A stretch of DNA of 32,883 bases from CAZCJA01 sp964499015 (GTDB taxonomy: Bacteria; Elusimicrobiota; Elusimicrobia; F11). Below are positions 24,891-32,265 of this stretch, one piece after another; position 1 is the first letter of the stretch, and every line of letters begins with the position of its first letter. The DNA is taken from positions 1-32,883 of the forward strand of contig CAZCJA010000020.1 in NCBI GenBank assembly GCA_964499015.1. The letters run 5' to 3'. A program made the translations under genes and the position numbers. The notes beneath the pieces were generated by a model. It made no database searches. It was not told where the DNA came from and saw nothing but the letters and a program-made list of their open reading frames with translations.

Positions 24891-25574
24891 ATGGCGAACG
24901 AAAAAATACTGATCGTTGAAGACGAAAAAGACCTGGTTAAAATCCTTCGTTACAACCTTGAGAAAGAAGGTTACAAAGTAAAACATGCGAACGATGGAGA
25001 AACGGGCCTTGCTCTTTTCCGCAAGGAAACGCCCGATCTCGTTATTCTCGACATTATGCTGCCGAAATTGGACGGTTTTGAGTTCTGCAAGATCGTACGT
25101 CAAGATTCCAGCATTCCGATCATCATGCTCACCGCGAAAAAAGACGAAGTCGACCGCGTGCTCGGCCTGGAGCTCGGCGCCGATGACTACGTCACCAAAC
25201 CCTTCAGCGTCCGCGAAATTTTAGCGCGCGTGAAAGTCATCCTGCGCCGCGTTTCCGATAAAGGGGAAACCAAATCGCTCATCCGGGCCGGCGGCCTCGA
25301 AATTGATCTTGAACGCTACGAAACGCGCGTGAATGGGAAAGCGATCACGCTGAGCTCCAAAGAATTCGAATTTTTGAAATGCATGGTCTTGGCCAACGGC
25401 CGCGCCTTGTCCCGCGATCAACTGATGGAAAAAGTGTGGGGATACGACAAAGCGTCGGAAATCGACACCCGCACCATTGACCAGCACATCGCGCGCCTGC
25501 GCGAAAAGCTTTCCTCTGAAGCCGGCCGCATCATCACCGTAAAAAATGTCGGCTATCGGTTTAAACACGACTAA
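24891..25574 (+). CDS. phoB: PhoB-type response regulator
   Basis: The 227-residue protein has a receiver domain (1-120): acidic pocket Glu10-Asp11, phospho-acceptor Asp54 in LVILDIMLP, the MLTA threonine and the VTKPF lysine. An OmpR-type winged helix follows (about 130-227) with LSSKEFEFLKCMV, a WGYD segment, DTRTIDQHIARLREKL as recognition helix and a VGYRF wing. PhoB-like regulators activate phosphate-starvation genes when phosphorylated by PhoR. The assignment over other OmpR family members rests on the Pho box in front of it, the neighbouring pst genes and ppk, and the PhoR-like kinase. There is no clear Shine-Dalgarno. ppk follows 16 bp downstream on the same transcript. Confidence 0.9.
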   Translation: MANEKILIVEDEKDLVKILRYNLEKEGYKVKHANDGETGLALFRKETPDLVILDIMLPKLDGFEFCKIVRQDSSIPIIMLTAKKDEVDRVLGLELGADDYVTKPFSVREILARVKVILRRVSDKGETKSLIRAGGLEIDLERYETRVNGKAITLSSKEFEFLKCMVLANGRALSRDQLMEKVWGYDKASEIDTRTIDQHIARLREKLSSEAGRIITVKNVGYRFKHD

Positions 25575-25590
25575 AAAGTATCCTTGCCTC

Positions 25591-27729
25591 ATGCAAAAGC
25601 CTGACCCGCATCAGCGCCCTCAAGCCAAATGGCTGTCCTTTAACAGTTATTTGGAAAAAATCAACGCGCCCGACGCCGATAACGCGGCGGCCCCCGTGGC
25701 GCAGGGCAAGTATTTAAACCGCAATTTAAGCTGGCTGTACTTCAACGACCGGGTGCTCGGCGAAGCCGCCGACCCGACCGTTCCGGCGCTGGAACGCTTA
25801 CGTTTCGCCATCATTGTAAGTTCTAATTTGGACGAGTTCTTCATGGTGCGCGTCGCCGAAGTGGCCCGCCTCGCCCGCGCCAAACAAGTTACGCGCTTTC
25901 CGGACGGCCTAACCGCGCGCCGCCTGCTCACCGCCATCCGCGATCACGTTCTTCAACAAAAGCGCCAGCAGGCGTCGATTCTTGCCGACATTTTTATAAA
26001 GCTCGCCGAAGAAGGCATCGTCGTTTATTCCGATTTCAAAGACAAGGACGAGAAACTCGACAAAGAAATCCGCAGCCATCTGCCCGCTCTCAATTTTCTG
26101 ATCCGCCGCAACACCGAACCTCTGCCTCCTCTAATGAGTGAACGCATTCACGTTTTTGTCCGTTTCCCGAACGAATACGCGGTGATCAGCATCGAAGCGC
26201 GCGACGCGCGGCTCATGGAGCTCAGCAACAAGCGTTTTGCGCTGGTCGAACGCTGGCTGAGCGCGCGCGCCAAAGAATTGTTCCCGGGAAAAGAAGTCAT
26301 CGAGGCCTTCCCGTTCAAAATCATCCGCGATGCCGACTTGCGCGTCAGCCAAGACGACAGCGACACGCTGGAAGAGCAAATCGTCGAAGCGGTGGAAGGC
26401 CGTTCCAAAGCCAAAGTGGTGCGTTTGGAAGTCGACGCGCCGGCGTATTCGGAAGGCGCCCTGTTTTTAGCGGCGTCGCTCGGCCTTGATTCCGCGGCGC
26501 TCTACCGGTTCGACCTGCCGCTCGATCTACGCACGCTGGGCAAGATTTATTCTTTGCCGGGCCACAGCAAACTGCAGTACACGCCGATCGTCCCGCAAGT
26601 ACCGAGTTTCATGGCGGAAGCGCGCAATATTTTCGACAGCATCCGCAAGAAAGACGTTTTGCTCCATCATCCCTACGATTCGTTCGACACCATCGAGAAA
26701 TTCATCCAAAAGGCCGCCCGCGATCCGCACGTCACGCACATTTTCCACACCATCTACCGCACCAGCAAAGATTCGCCGATCATGCAGGCGCTGATCGACG
26801 CCGTCAAAAACGGGAAGAAAGTGACGGTGTACGTGGAGATCAAAGCGCGATTCGACGAACTGAACAATGTGAAATGGGCCAACGAACTGCGCAAAGCGGG
26901 CGCGAAAGTGGTCAATCCGCTGGGCGGCTTCAAAGTGCACTGTAAACTCACGCAAGTGATCCGCAAGGAGAACAGCCAGGACGTTTCTTATCTTCATCTG
27001 GGCACCGGCAATTACCATCCGGGCACGGCCCGCCAATACACGGACCTCGGGCTTTTAACAAGCGATCCGCAGCTGGGTGCGGAAGTGACGTATTACTTCG
27101 ATCTCATCTCGCCGCACAAACCCAACCCGGATTTCAAAGATCTCATGGTGGCGCCGGTGAATTTGCACCGCCAGTTTCTCGAGCTCATCAAAAAAGAAAC
27201 GGAATTTCAGAAACAGGAAGGTGGAAAAGGGCACATCATCGCCAAAATGAACTCGCTCGTGGACACCAACATTATTGACGCGCTTTATGACGCCTCCAAC
27301 GCGGGCGTGAAAATCGAGCTGTTGGTGAGGGGAATCTGCTGCTTGCGGCCGGGCGTGAAAGGCATGAGCGAAAACATCCGCGTTTTCAGCGTGGTCGACC
27401 GGTTCCTCGAGCACAGCCGCATTTATTATTTCCGCTCCGGCGGCGCGAAGAAAGTGTATTTGTCCAGCGCCGATTGGATGCCGCGCAATTTCTACAACCG
27501 CTATGAGATCGCGTTTCCCATCAAAGACCCGATTTTGAAACGCTACGTGCGCGAAGTGATTTTGGAGACAAGCCTGAACGACAATGTGAAGGCGTGGCAG
27601 CTCAACTCAGATGGAACGTATTCGAAGGTGAAAACGACGGGAAAACCGGTGCGGTCGCAGGACGTGTTCGAAGAGTTGTCGAAAAAACAATACGAAGGAA
27701 CGATTTTAACGGCGCGGCAAAAAAATTGA
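25591..27729 (+). CDS. ppk1: Polyphosphate kinase 1
   Basis: The 712-residue protein covers the four PPK1 domains: an N-terminal helical domain (RNLSWLYFNDRVLGEA, SSNLDEFFMVR), a head domain, and two C-terminal phospholipase-D-like catalytic domains. The C-terminal half has HLGTGNYHPGTARQYTD (His469, the expected phospho-histidine), LVRGICCLRPG, FLEHSRIYYF (His608) and VYLSSADWMPRN. PPK1 reversibly makes polyphosphate from ATP. I start at ATG 25591, 16 bp after the phoB stop; an in-frame ATG at 25546 would overlap phoB and add non-family residues. Sitting directly behind phoB and its Pho box, it is probably induced by phosphate limitation. Its last 24 nt overlap the end of the convergent CYTH gene. 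Confidence 0.95.
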   Translation: MQKPDPHQRPQAKWLSFNSYLEKINAPDADNAAAPVAQGKYLNRNLSWLYFNDRVLGEAADPTVPALERLRFAIIVSSNLDEFFMVRVAEVARLARAKQVTRFPDGLTARRLLTAIRDHVLQQKRQQASILADIFIKLAEEGIVVYSDFKDKDEKLDKEIRSHLPALNFLIRRNTEPLPPLMSERIHVFVRFPNEYAVISIEARDARLMELSNKRFALVERWLSARAKELFPGKEVIEAFPFKIIRDADLRVSQDDSDTLEEQIVEAVEGRSKAKVVRLEVDAPAYSEGALFLAASLGLDSAALYRFDLPLDLRTLGKIYSLPGHSKLQYTPIVPQVPSFMAEARNIFDSIRKKDVLLHHPYDSFDTIEKFIQKAARDPHVTHIFHTIYRTSKDSPIMQALIDAVKNGKKVTVYVEIKARFDELNNVKWANELRKAGAKVVNPLGGFKVHCKLTQVIRKENSQDVSYLHLGTGNYHPGTARQYTDLGLLTSDPQLGAEVTYYFDLISPHKPNPDFKDLMVAPVNLHRQFLELIKKETEFQKQEGGKGHIIAKMNSLVDTNIIDALYDASNAGVKIELLVRGICCLRPGVKGMSENIRVFSVVDRFLEHSRIYYFRSGGAKKVYLSSADWMPRNFYNRYEIAFPIKDPILKRYVREVILETSLNDNVKAWQLNSDGTYSKVKTTGKPVRSQDVFEELSKKQYEGTILTARQKN

Positions 27730-28485
27730 GCAGGACCGGTGGTACTTGTCCAGGTGTTCGGTTTTCAGTTTAAACTCGTCGGCCACGTCTTCGTCAAATC
27801 TCAGCAGCTCTGGGATGTGCGCGATTTTCTGCACCAGCGACTGATCTTCGGTTTTAATCTCATTCTCGTATTCGCAGAACGTTGAAAGCGGGTGCAGGCC
27901 GGTCTTGCTGATGTGAAAAGCGAAGATTTGGTCGAGGGACGGCTCAAGAAAAGCTTTTTTGCCCAAATCCACCGCGAATTTTTCTTTCTGATAAGCGCAC
28001 ACGATGGGACCCACGGAAATATTGGACACAACGTCCGCGCCCAAATGCGTTTTGAGCGCTTTCACCATCGGCCGGCTTAACTGCGAAATGATGTTTTGCA
28101 GGGATGTTTTGGTAAAGCGGATAATGTCGTGATGGCTTTCTTCGAGAACGATCCCCGTCAGCTTGCGGGACGAAAACTCGGAGCGGTACAGCAGGTCTTC
28201 TTCGATGAAGCCGGGGCCTTTGTACTGCAAATAAACGACGGAGCCGTTCTTTTTATAGCGCAGCCTCATGCTGGCGCCTTTTTTAAGCAAGTCCATTTTC
28301 GGCGTGTCGAGGAATTGGTCGAAGAAGAACGCCGACTTAACGTGCTTTGTTTTCTTTCTCTTTTTTAAAGACTTAAAAACGTCTTTGCGCTGTTCGGGCA
28401 GGATGCGCTTCTTCGCTTCGATTTCGACAAAATGGTAATCGTCGATTTTCAGCCGCCGGCAAATGAGCGCTTCAATGGTGTCCAT
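27706..28485 (-). CDS. CYTH / triphosphate tunnel (VTC-like) domain protein
   Basis: The 259-residue protein shows the tunnel-fold signature. The ExExK motif is EIEAK (21-25). FFFDQFLDTPKMDLLKKGASMRLR provides basic tunnel residues Arg74 and Arg76, LQYKG provides Lys89, RSEF provides Arg101 and Glu103, and a late acidic strand CEYENEIK carries Glu205, Glu207, Glu209 and Lys211. Such proteins hydrolyse triphosphate or, in the VTC branch, synthesise polyphosphate. Length and the YLQYKGPG wording do not decide which. Its place between ppk1 and phoR, overlapping the ppk1 end by 24 nt, supports a polyphosphate or triphosphate substrate. It is divergent from phoR with only 35 bp between starts, over a shared AT-rich patch (28495-28506). 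No signal peptide is visible, so it is cytoplasmic. Confidence 0.82.
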   Translation of the reverse strand: MDTIEALICRRLKIDDYHFVEIEAKKRILPEQRKDVFKSLKKRKKTKHVKSAFFFDQFLDTPKMDLLKKGASMRLRYKKNGSVVYLQYKGPGFIEEDLLYRSEFSSRKLTGIVLEESHHDIIRFTKTSLQNIISQLSRPMVKALKTHLGADVVSNISVGPIVCAYQKEKFAVDLGKKAFLEPSLDQIFAFHISKTGLHPLSTFCEYENEIKTEDQSLVQKIAHIPELLRFDEDVADEFKLKTEHLDKYHRSCSIFLPRR

Positions 28486-28496
28486 GAGCGGTAAGA

Positions 28497-28502
28497 TATA
28501 TT
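28497..28502. promoter_or_regulatory. Shared AT-rich promoter patch between the CYTH gene and phoR
   Basis: The 35-bp gap holds GATATATTATT. It offers TATATT as a plus-strand -10 for phoR and TAATAT as a minus-strand -10 for the CYTH gene, both about 12-18 nt before the respective ATG. The two promoters would overlap. Neither gene has a good Shine-Dalgarno. Confidence 0.3.
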
Positions 28503-28520
28503 ATTTCGCACGGAAAATTC

Positions 28521-29729
28521 ATGTGGAATCCTTGGTCGGGCCCTTTTAAGGAAATAAATAAGGTTATGAAACGCCTGTTAAACGGCGATTCGTCGGCGCG
28601 CGTCGGTTTGGACGCCGCGCGCAGCCTGGACGGCCTCGGTGAAAACATCAATCAGCTCGCATCTCGTTTTGAATCCGCTCTGCTCGGCCTTTCCCAAGAC
28701 CACGCCCGCCTGCTGACCGTCCTCACCAACATGGTGGAAGCCGTCGTCGCGATTGATACCAGCGGGCGCGTGCTTGTCGCCAATCCCGCGTTTGGAAAGT
28801 TATTTGGCGTCGATGCCGAAAATGCGATGGGGAAACCATTGGTTGAAGTTCTCCGCCACTCCGGACTCAATGCTCTCACGCACCGCATTCTCGACCAGAA
28901 AACCGAAATCACGGAAGTTATTTCAACCTGGGCCCCCGATGAACGCGAGTTCGAGGCCCACGGCATGCCGCTTTTAAACAACGGGGCGTGCGTCGGCGCG
29001 CTCCTGGTGCTGCACGACATCACGCGCATCCGCAAACTGGAGCAAATCCGCAAAGATTTTGTCGCCAACGTGTCGCACGAACTGCGCACGCCGCTGGCCG
29101 CCATCAAAGGATTTGCCGAAACATTAAGCAGCGGGGGAATCGAAGACAAAGAAAACCGCCTGTCGTTCGTGAAATCGATTGAAAACCAGGCCGACCGGAT
29201 GACCGCGCTGGTGGACGACTTGCTGGACTTAACCGCGATTGAATCCGGCAAGAACGCGCCCGTGAAGGAGCCGCTCAGCATCGGCGAAATCGCGACGGAA
29301 GCCTTGGACTCGTTGCAGCAATTGGCCGGAAAAAAGAACGTCACCTTGCTGGCGGATGCGTCGCTTAACCGTCTGCCGACGGTCTCATTCGACAAAAAGC
29401 AGATCAAGCAGGTGCTGGTGAACCTGCTGCAGAATGCCATCAAATATAATAAGGATGGCGGCACGGTGACGATCAGGGGCGAGAAACAGAACGATGTTGT
29501 CGCGATCTTTGTGACCGACACCGGTTCCGGAATTCCCAGCAGCGATTTGTCGCGCATCTTTGAGCGGTTCTACCGCGTCGACAAAGCGCGTTCCCGTGAA
29601 ATGGGGGGAACGGGTTTGGGACTGGCCATCGTCAAACATATTATTGAAGCTCACGGCGGCGACGTTTCCGTCGAAAGCACGCTAGGTCAAGGCTCCACCT
29701 TCCGCTTTACGCTGCCTCTTTCCGCTTAA
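28521..29729 (+). CDS. phoR: PhoR-like histidine kinase lacking membrane segments
   Basis: The 402-residue protein has a short N-terminal helical segment with a HAMP-like look (INKVMKRLLNGD, 12-23) and a PAS domain (about 64-170; VVAIDTSGRVLVANPAFGKLFG). A HisKA dimerisation helix carries His186 in VANVSHELRTP. The HATPase domain has NLLQNAIKYN, DTGSGIP and GGTGLGLAIVKH. The domain order and sequence are those of PhoR. The usual N-terminal membrane helices are absent: an in-frame TGA at 28485-28487 and the divergent gene leave no space for them. The kinase is therefore soluble and may sense phosphate through Pst/PhoU contacts or through its PAS domain. Identification as PhoR relies on neighbourhood and PAS-HisKA layout. 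Confidence 0.82.
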   Translation: MWNPWSGPFKEINKVMKRLLNGDSSARVGLDAARSLDGLGENINQLASRFESALLGLSQDHARLLTVLTNMVEAVVAIDTSGRVLVANPAFGKLFGVDAENAMGKPLVEVLRHSGLNALTHRILDQKTEITEVISTWAPDEREFEAHGMPLLNNGACVGALLVLHDITRIRKLEQIRKDFVANVSHELRTPLAAIKGFAETLSSGGIEDKENRLSFVKSIENQADRMTALVDDLLDLTAIESGKNAPVKEPLSIGEIATEALDSLQQLAGKKNVTLLADASLNRLPTVSFDKKQIKQVLVNLLQNAIKYNKDGGTVTIRGEKQNDVVAIFVTDTGSGIPSSDLSRIFERFYRVDKARSREMGGTGLGLAIVKHIIEAHGGDVSVESTLGQGSTFRFTLPLSA

Positions 29730-29736
29730 TCCCGCG

Positions 29737-29754
29737 CCGTCACACCACTGTCAA
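29737..29754 (+). promoter_or_regulatory. Pho box upstream of the porin-pst genes
   Basis: CCGTCAC (29737-29743) and CTGTCAA (29748-29754) are direct repeats with a 4-bp spacer, nearly identical in design to the box before phoB. A further single half-site CCGTCAC is at 29787-29793, 5 bp before a TACAAT hexamer (29799-29804). The -10 used is unclear: TTTACT (29761-29766) lies 6 bp from the box, TACAAT 44 bp from it. Confidence 0.7.
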
Positions 29755-29813
29755 ATAGCTTTTACTCCGCCACAATGGCCTATCGGCCGTCACGCGACTA
29801 CAATTCTCCCGTC

Positions 29814-30017
29814 ATGAATCCAAAATCAATTTATCGCTTCGAAGAAATCCAGGCCGAAATAGCCGCGCGGGAAAAAGTGGTTCAAGCCCTGCTGGACGAA
29901 GTGAAGGCACGGGACCCACGGCGCGCTGGTGCCTTCCCCCTGCCGGTCGCCGGGGTCCCGCGCCTTCATAACAACCAATTTGCCGTAAAAAAAACCGAGG
30001 AGCACGGAGGATTCTAA
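29814..30017 (+). CDS. Possible 67-residue leader ORF before the porin gene
   Basis: An ATG 9 nt after the TACAAT hexamer opens a 67-codon frame whose TAA stop shares a base with the porin ATG (TAATG), the same coupling seen elsewhere in this window. The first half (FEEIQAEIAAREKVVQALLDEVK) is a plausible amphipathic helix. The second half is encoded by the large hairpin at 29902-29968 and the porin's own Shine-Dalgarno, and is low in protein-like character. I know no homologue. It may be a regulatory leader peptide, a small protein, or just a chance frame in a structured 5' UTR; upstream in-frame starts from 29775 are also possible. Confidence 0.35.
   Translation: MNPKSIYRFEEIQAEIAAREKVVQALLDEVKARDPRRAGAFPLPVAGVPRLHNNQFAVKKTEEHGGF
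29902..29968 (+). promoter_or_regulatory. Long GC-rich hairpin in the porin leader
   Basis: TGAAGGCACGGGACCC (29902-29917) pairs with GGGTCCCGCGCCTTCA (29953-29968) over 16 bp with one A-C mismatch. CGGC (29919-29922) and GCCG (29949-29952) extend it by 4 bp. The remaining loop contains a C-run. No T-tract follows; the porin ribosome site is 38 nt downstream. It could be a 5' UTR regulatory structure, an attenuator or a REP-like palindrome; no known riboswitch class is recognised. Confidence 0.6.
30006..30010 (+). promoter_or_regulatory. Ribosome binding site of the porin gene
   Basis: GGAGG lies 6 nt before ATG 30017, inside the last codons of the preceding small frame. It supports the porin start and allows translation independent of the leader ORF. 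Confidence 0.6.
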
Positions 30018-31222
30018 TGAAGATTCATAAACAGGGAGCCATGGCGTTCGCAGCATTCGCGTTTGCCGTGTCCGCACAACCAACCAAAGCCGCAGAAGTT
30101 GTCGTTAGCCAATTACTCAACAAAATCACCATCAGCGGCGACCTACGCCTGCGTCATGAAGACTTTCACAAAATGACGGCCGGACAAGTCGACCGGACGC
30201 GCCAGCGCATGCGTTTGCGTGTTAACACCGCTTTCGATCTGCCGAAAAACGTCAGCGCGAAATTCACGTTCGCTTCCGGCACCGGAGAGCAAGTTTCCAC
30301 CAATCAAAGCGCCGACAATCTTTCCTCACAGAAAGAATTCTGGATCGATAAAGCGTTCGTGGCTTGGACGCCGAAACCGATCTTCACACTTCAAGCCGGC
30401 CGCATGGCCAATCCGCTCTGGACTCAATATTCGAGCGATGTGGTATGGGACGGCGATTTCAATCCTGAAGGCGCGAGCATCGGCGTTCAGAAGCTCGTCG
30501 GACCGGTCAATTTTTTCGTGACCGGCTTGGCGATGATCGTGGATGAAGACAGCGGAAACAACACAACAGAAGGCATAGCCACGAGCACAACCACCGGCGT
30601 TCGTGTGCATGGCGCCAAAAACCGCGACCAATGGATGATCGGCCATCAGATCGGCGTGGAATTCAAACTCCCGTTCGAAACCCGCCTCCGTGCCGCCTAC
30701 GCCAATTACGATTGGATTAACGAGCGTTACGGCGACTTCAGCCAAGTGGCGAATAATGAAGGCAACAGACGCATCACGACGTCAACGGGCAGCCTCATCA
30801 ATAACTTCAACGTGGATGAATTCACCGGCGTCTTGTCCGGCTGGATCCGCAGCATCCCGGTTCAAGTGCAGGGCACGTATGTAAAAAACAAGGCCGCTCG
30901 CGACTTCGCGGGCCAGAATAAAGAAGACACCGGCTTCCAGGTCGGCACCATCATCGGTAAAGCAAGCGCGAAAAATACCTTTGAAGTGGGCTACTTCCGC
31001 AAACATGTCCGCACCGATGCAACCGTGGCCGATATCGCCGACTCCGACTTTGGAGACGGCGGCACAAACCGCGAGGGACACATCATGTGGATCGCTTATG
31101 CGCCGGATACGTGGATGTTGATTCAGCTTAAGCACTTTAACACCGAAGTCATTAACGTGGCGCTTTCGCCGAGCCGCGACGACATTCGCCGCACGCAGTT
31201 CGATGTCTCGTTCAAATTCTAA
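30017..31222 (+). CDS. Outer-membrane porin (putative-porin family), phosphate-island member
   Basis: The 401-residue protein has a signal peptide (cleavage near TKAA, residue 26) and then a long series of alternating amphipathic strands typical of a beta-barrel (ISGDLRLRHEDF, RQRMRLRVNTAF, FTLQAGRMANPLWTQYSSDVVWDGDFNPEGASIG). It ends in Phe (SFKF). The RLRxE/QR start and the GRM-P-W/DGxFNPEG segment resemble the general putative-porin family rather than OprP/OprO, so phosphate selectivity is not shown by the sequence. A Pho box upstream and pstS 26 bp downstream suggest it provides anion or phosphate entry under starvation, analogous to PhoE or OprP in other bacteria; that is inference. Confidence 0.85.
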   Translation: MKIHKQGAMAFAAFAFAVSAQPTKAAEVVVSQLLNKITISGDLRLRHEDFHKMTAGQVDRTRQRMRLRVNTAFDLPKNVSAKFTFASGTGEQVSTNQSADNLSSQKEFWIDKAFVAWTPKPIFTLQAGRMANPLWTQYSSDVVWDGDFNPEGASIGVQKLVGPVNFFVTGLAMIVDEDSGNNTTEGIATSTTTGVRVHGAKNRDQWMIGHQIGVEFKLPFETRLRAAYANYDWINERYGDFSQVANNEGNRRITTSTGSLINNFNVDEFTGVLSGWIRSIPVQVQGTYVKNKAARDFAGQNKEDTGFQVGTIIGKASAKNTFEVGYFRKHVRTDATVADIADSDFGDGGTNREGHIMWIAYAPDTWMLIQLKHFNTEVINVALSPSRDDIRRTQFDVSFKF

Positions 31223-31248
31223 CACTGGTATCACAGGAGAATAAAAAC

Positions 31249-32265
31249 ATGAAACTCATTAAAAAAATATTCGGGGCTTCCTTCGCCGCACTCTTGATGG
31301 TTTCGCCGGCCGTCAAAGCGCTGGCCGACACGACCTTAAACGGCGCGGGCGCCACCTTTCCGTTCCCGATCTACAGCAAGTGGTTCGATGAATACCACAA
31401 AGTAAAACCCGACATTAAGATCAACTATCAGTCGATCGGCTCGGGAGGGGGAATCCGTCAATTCACGGCGAAAACCGTGGACTTCGGTGCTACCGACGGC
31501 CCCATGTCGGATCAGCAGATGTTTGGCGTTGACGGTAAAACCCTGCACATCCCGACGGTTTTGGGCGGTGTGGTCCCGATTTTCAACGTATCCGGGGTGG
31601 AAGAACTTAAATTATCGGGCGAAGTGATAGCCGACATCTTCCTCGGCAAAATCAAGAATTGGAACGATCCGGCGATTGCGGCCTTGAATTCCGGCGCCAC
31701 TCTTCCGGACGCTCCGATCACCGTCGTGCACCGTTCCGACGGTTCGGGCACGTCGTTCTGTTTTACCGATTACCTTTCCAAAGTCAGCCCGGAATGGAAC
31801 AAAAAAGTGGGAAAAGGCAACGCGGTCAACTGGCCGGTGGGCTTGGGCGGCAAAGGCAACGAAGGCGTTGCCGGCAGCGTCAAACAAGTAAAGAACTCGA
31901 TTGGCTACGTCGAGCTGATCTACGCGAAGCAAAACAACATCGATTACGCCGCGGTTAAAAATGCGGCCGGTAATTTTGTAAAAGCTGACACCGCCAGCAT
32001 CAGCGCGGCGGCCGCTTCCGCAAAAATGCCGAAGGATTTCCGCGTTTCAATCACCAACTCACCGGGACAGAACGCGTATCCGATATCGACCTTCACCTGG
32101 CTGCTTGTTTATGAAAAGAACGCCGGCAACAACGGTAAAGTCCTTAAAGACTTCCTCGCTTGGATGCTCAACGATGGCCAGGGTTTTGCGGAAGGCTTGG
32201 GTTATGCCAAACTCCCGAACGAAGTGAACGCAATGGTGAAAGCCACGATCCAAACAATTAAATAA
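31249..32265 (+). CDS. pstS: Phosphate ABC transporter substrate-binding protein PstS
   Basis: The 338-residue protein has a signal peptide (MKLIKKIFGASFAALL, cleavage near ALA at residue 26). The PstS phosphate-binding landmarks follow: LNGAGATFPFPIYSKW at the mature N-terminus, SIGSGGGIRQF, DFGATDGPMS, VHRSDGSGTSFCFTDYLSK and YPISTFTWLL near the C-terminus. It captures phosphate in the periplasm for PstCAB. No lipobox is present, as expected for a soluble Gram-negative binding protein. AGGAG (31235-31239) precedes the ATG by 9 nt. It follows the porin by 26 bp, and its stop codon shares a base with the pstC start (TAATG), so porin, pstS and pstC look like one operon. Confidence 0.96.
   Translation: MKLIKKIFGASFAALLMVSPAVKALADTTLNGAGATFPFPIYSKWFDEYHKVKPDIKINYQSIGSGGGIRQFTAKTVDFGATDGPMSDQQMFGVDGKTLHIPTVLGGVVPIFNVSGVEELKLSGEVIADIFLGKIKNWNDPAIAALNSGATLPDAPITVVHRSDGSGTSFCFTDYLSKVSPEWNKKVGKGNAVNWPVGLGGKGNEGVAGSVKQVKNSIGYVELIYAKQNNIDYAAVKNAAGNFVKADTASISAAAASAKMPKDFRVSITNSPGQNAYPISTFTWLLVYEKNAGNNGKVLKDFLAWMLNDGQGFAEGLGYAKLPNEVNAMVKATIQTIK

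Noticed and set aside
25546..25590. Upstream ATG for ppk1 inside phoB
   Set aside because: It overlaps the phoB coding end by 29 nt, has no ribosome site, and adds residues outside the family's N-terminus.
28652..29557. 301-codon minus-strand frame opposite phoR
   Set aside because: Ser-rich antisense shadow of a gene with all kinase motifs.
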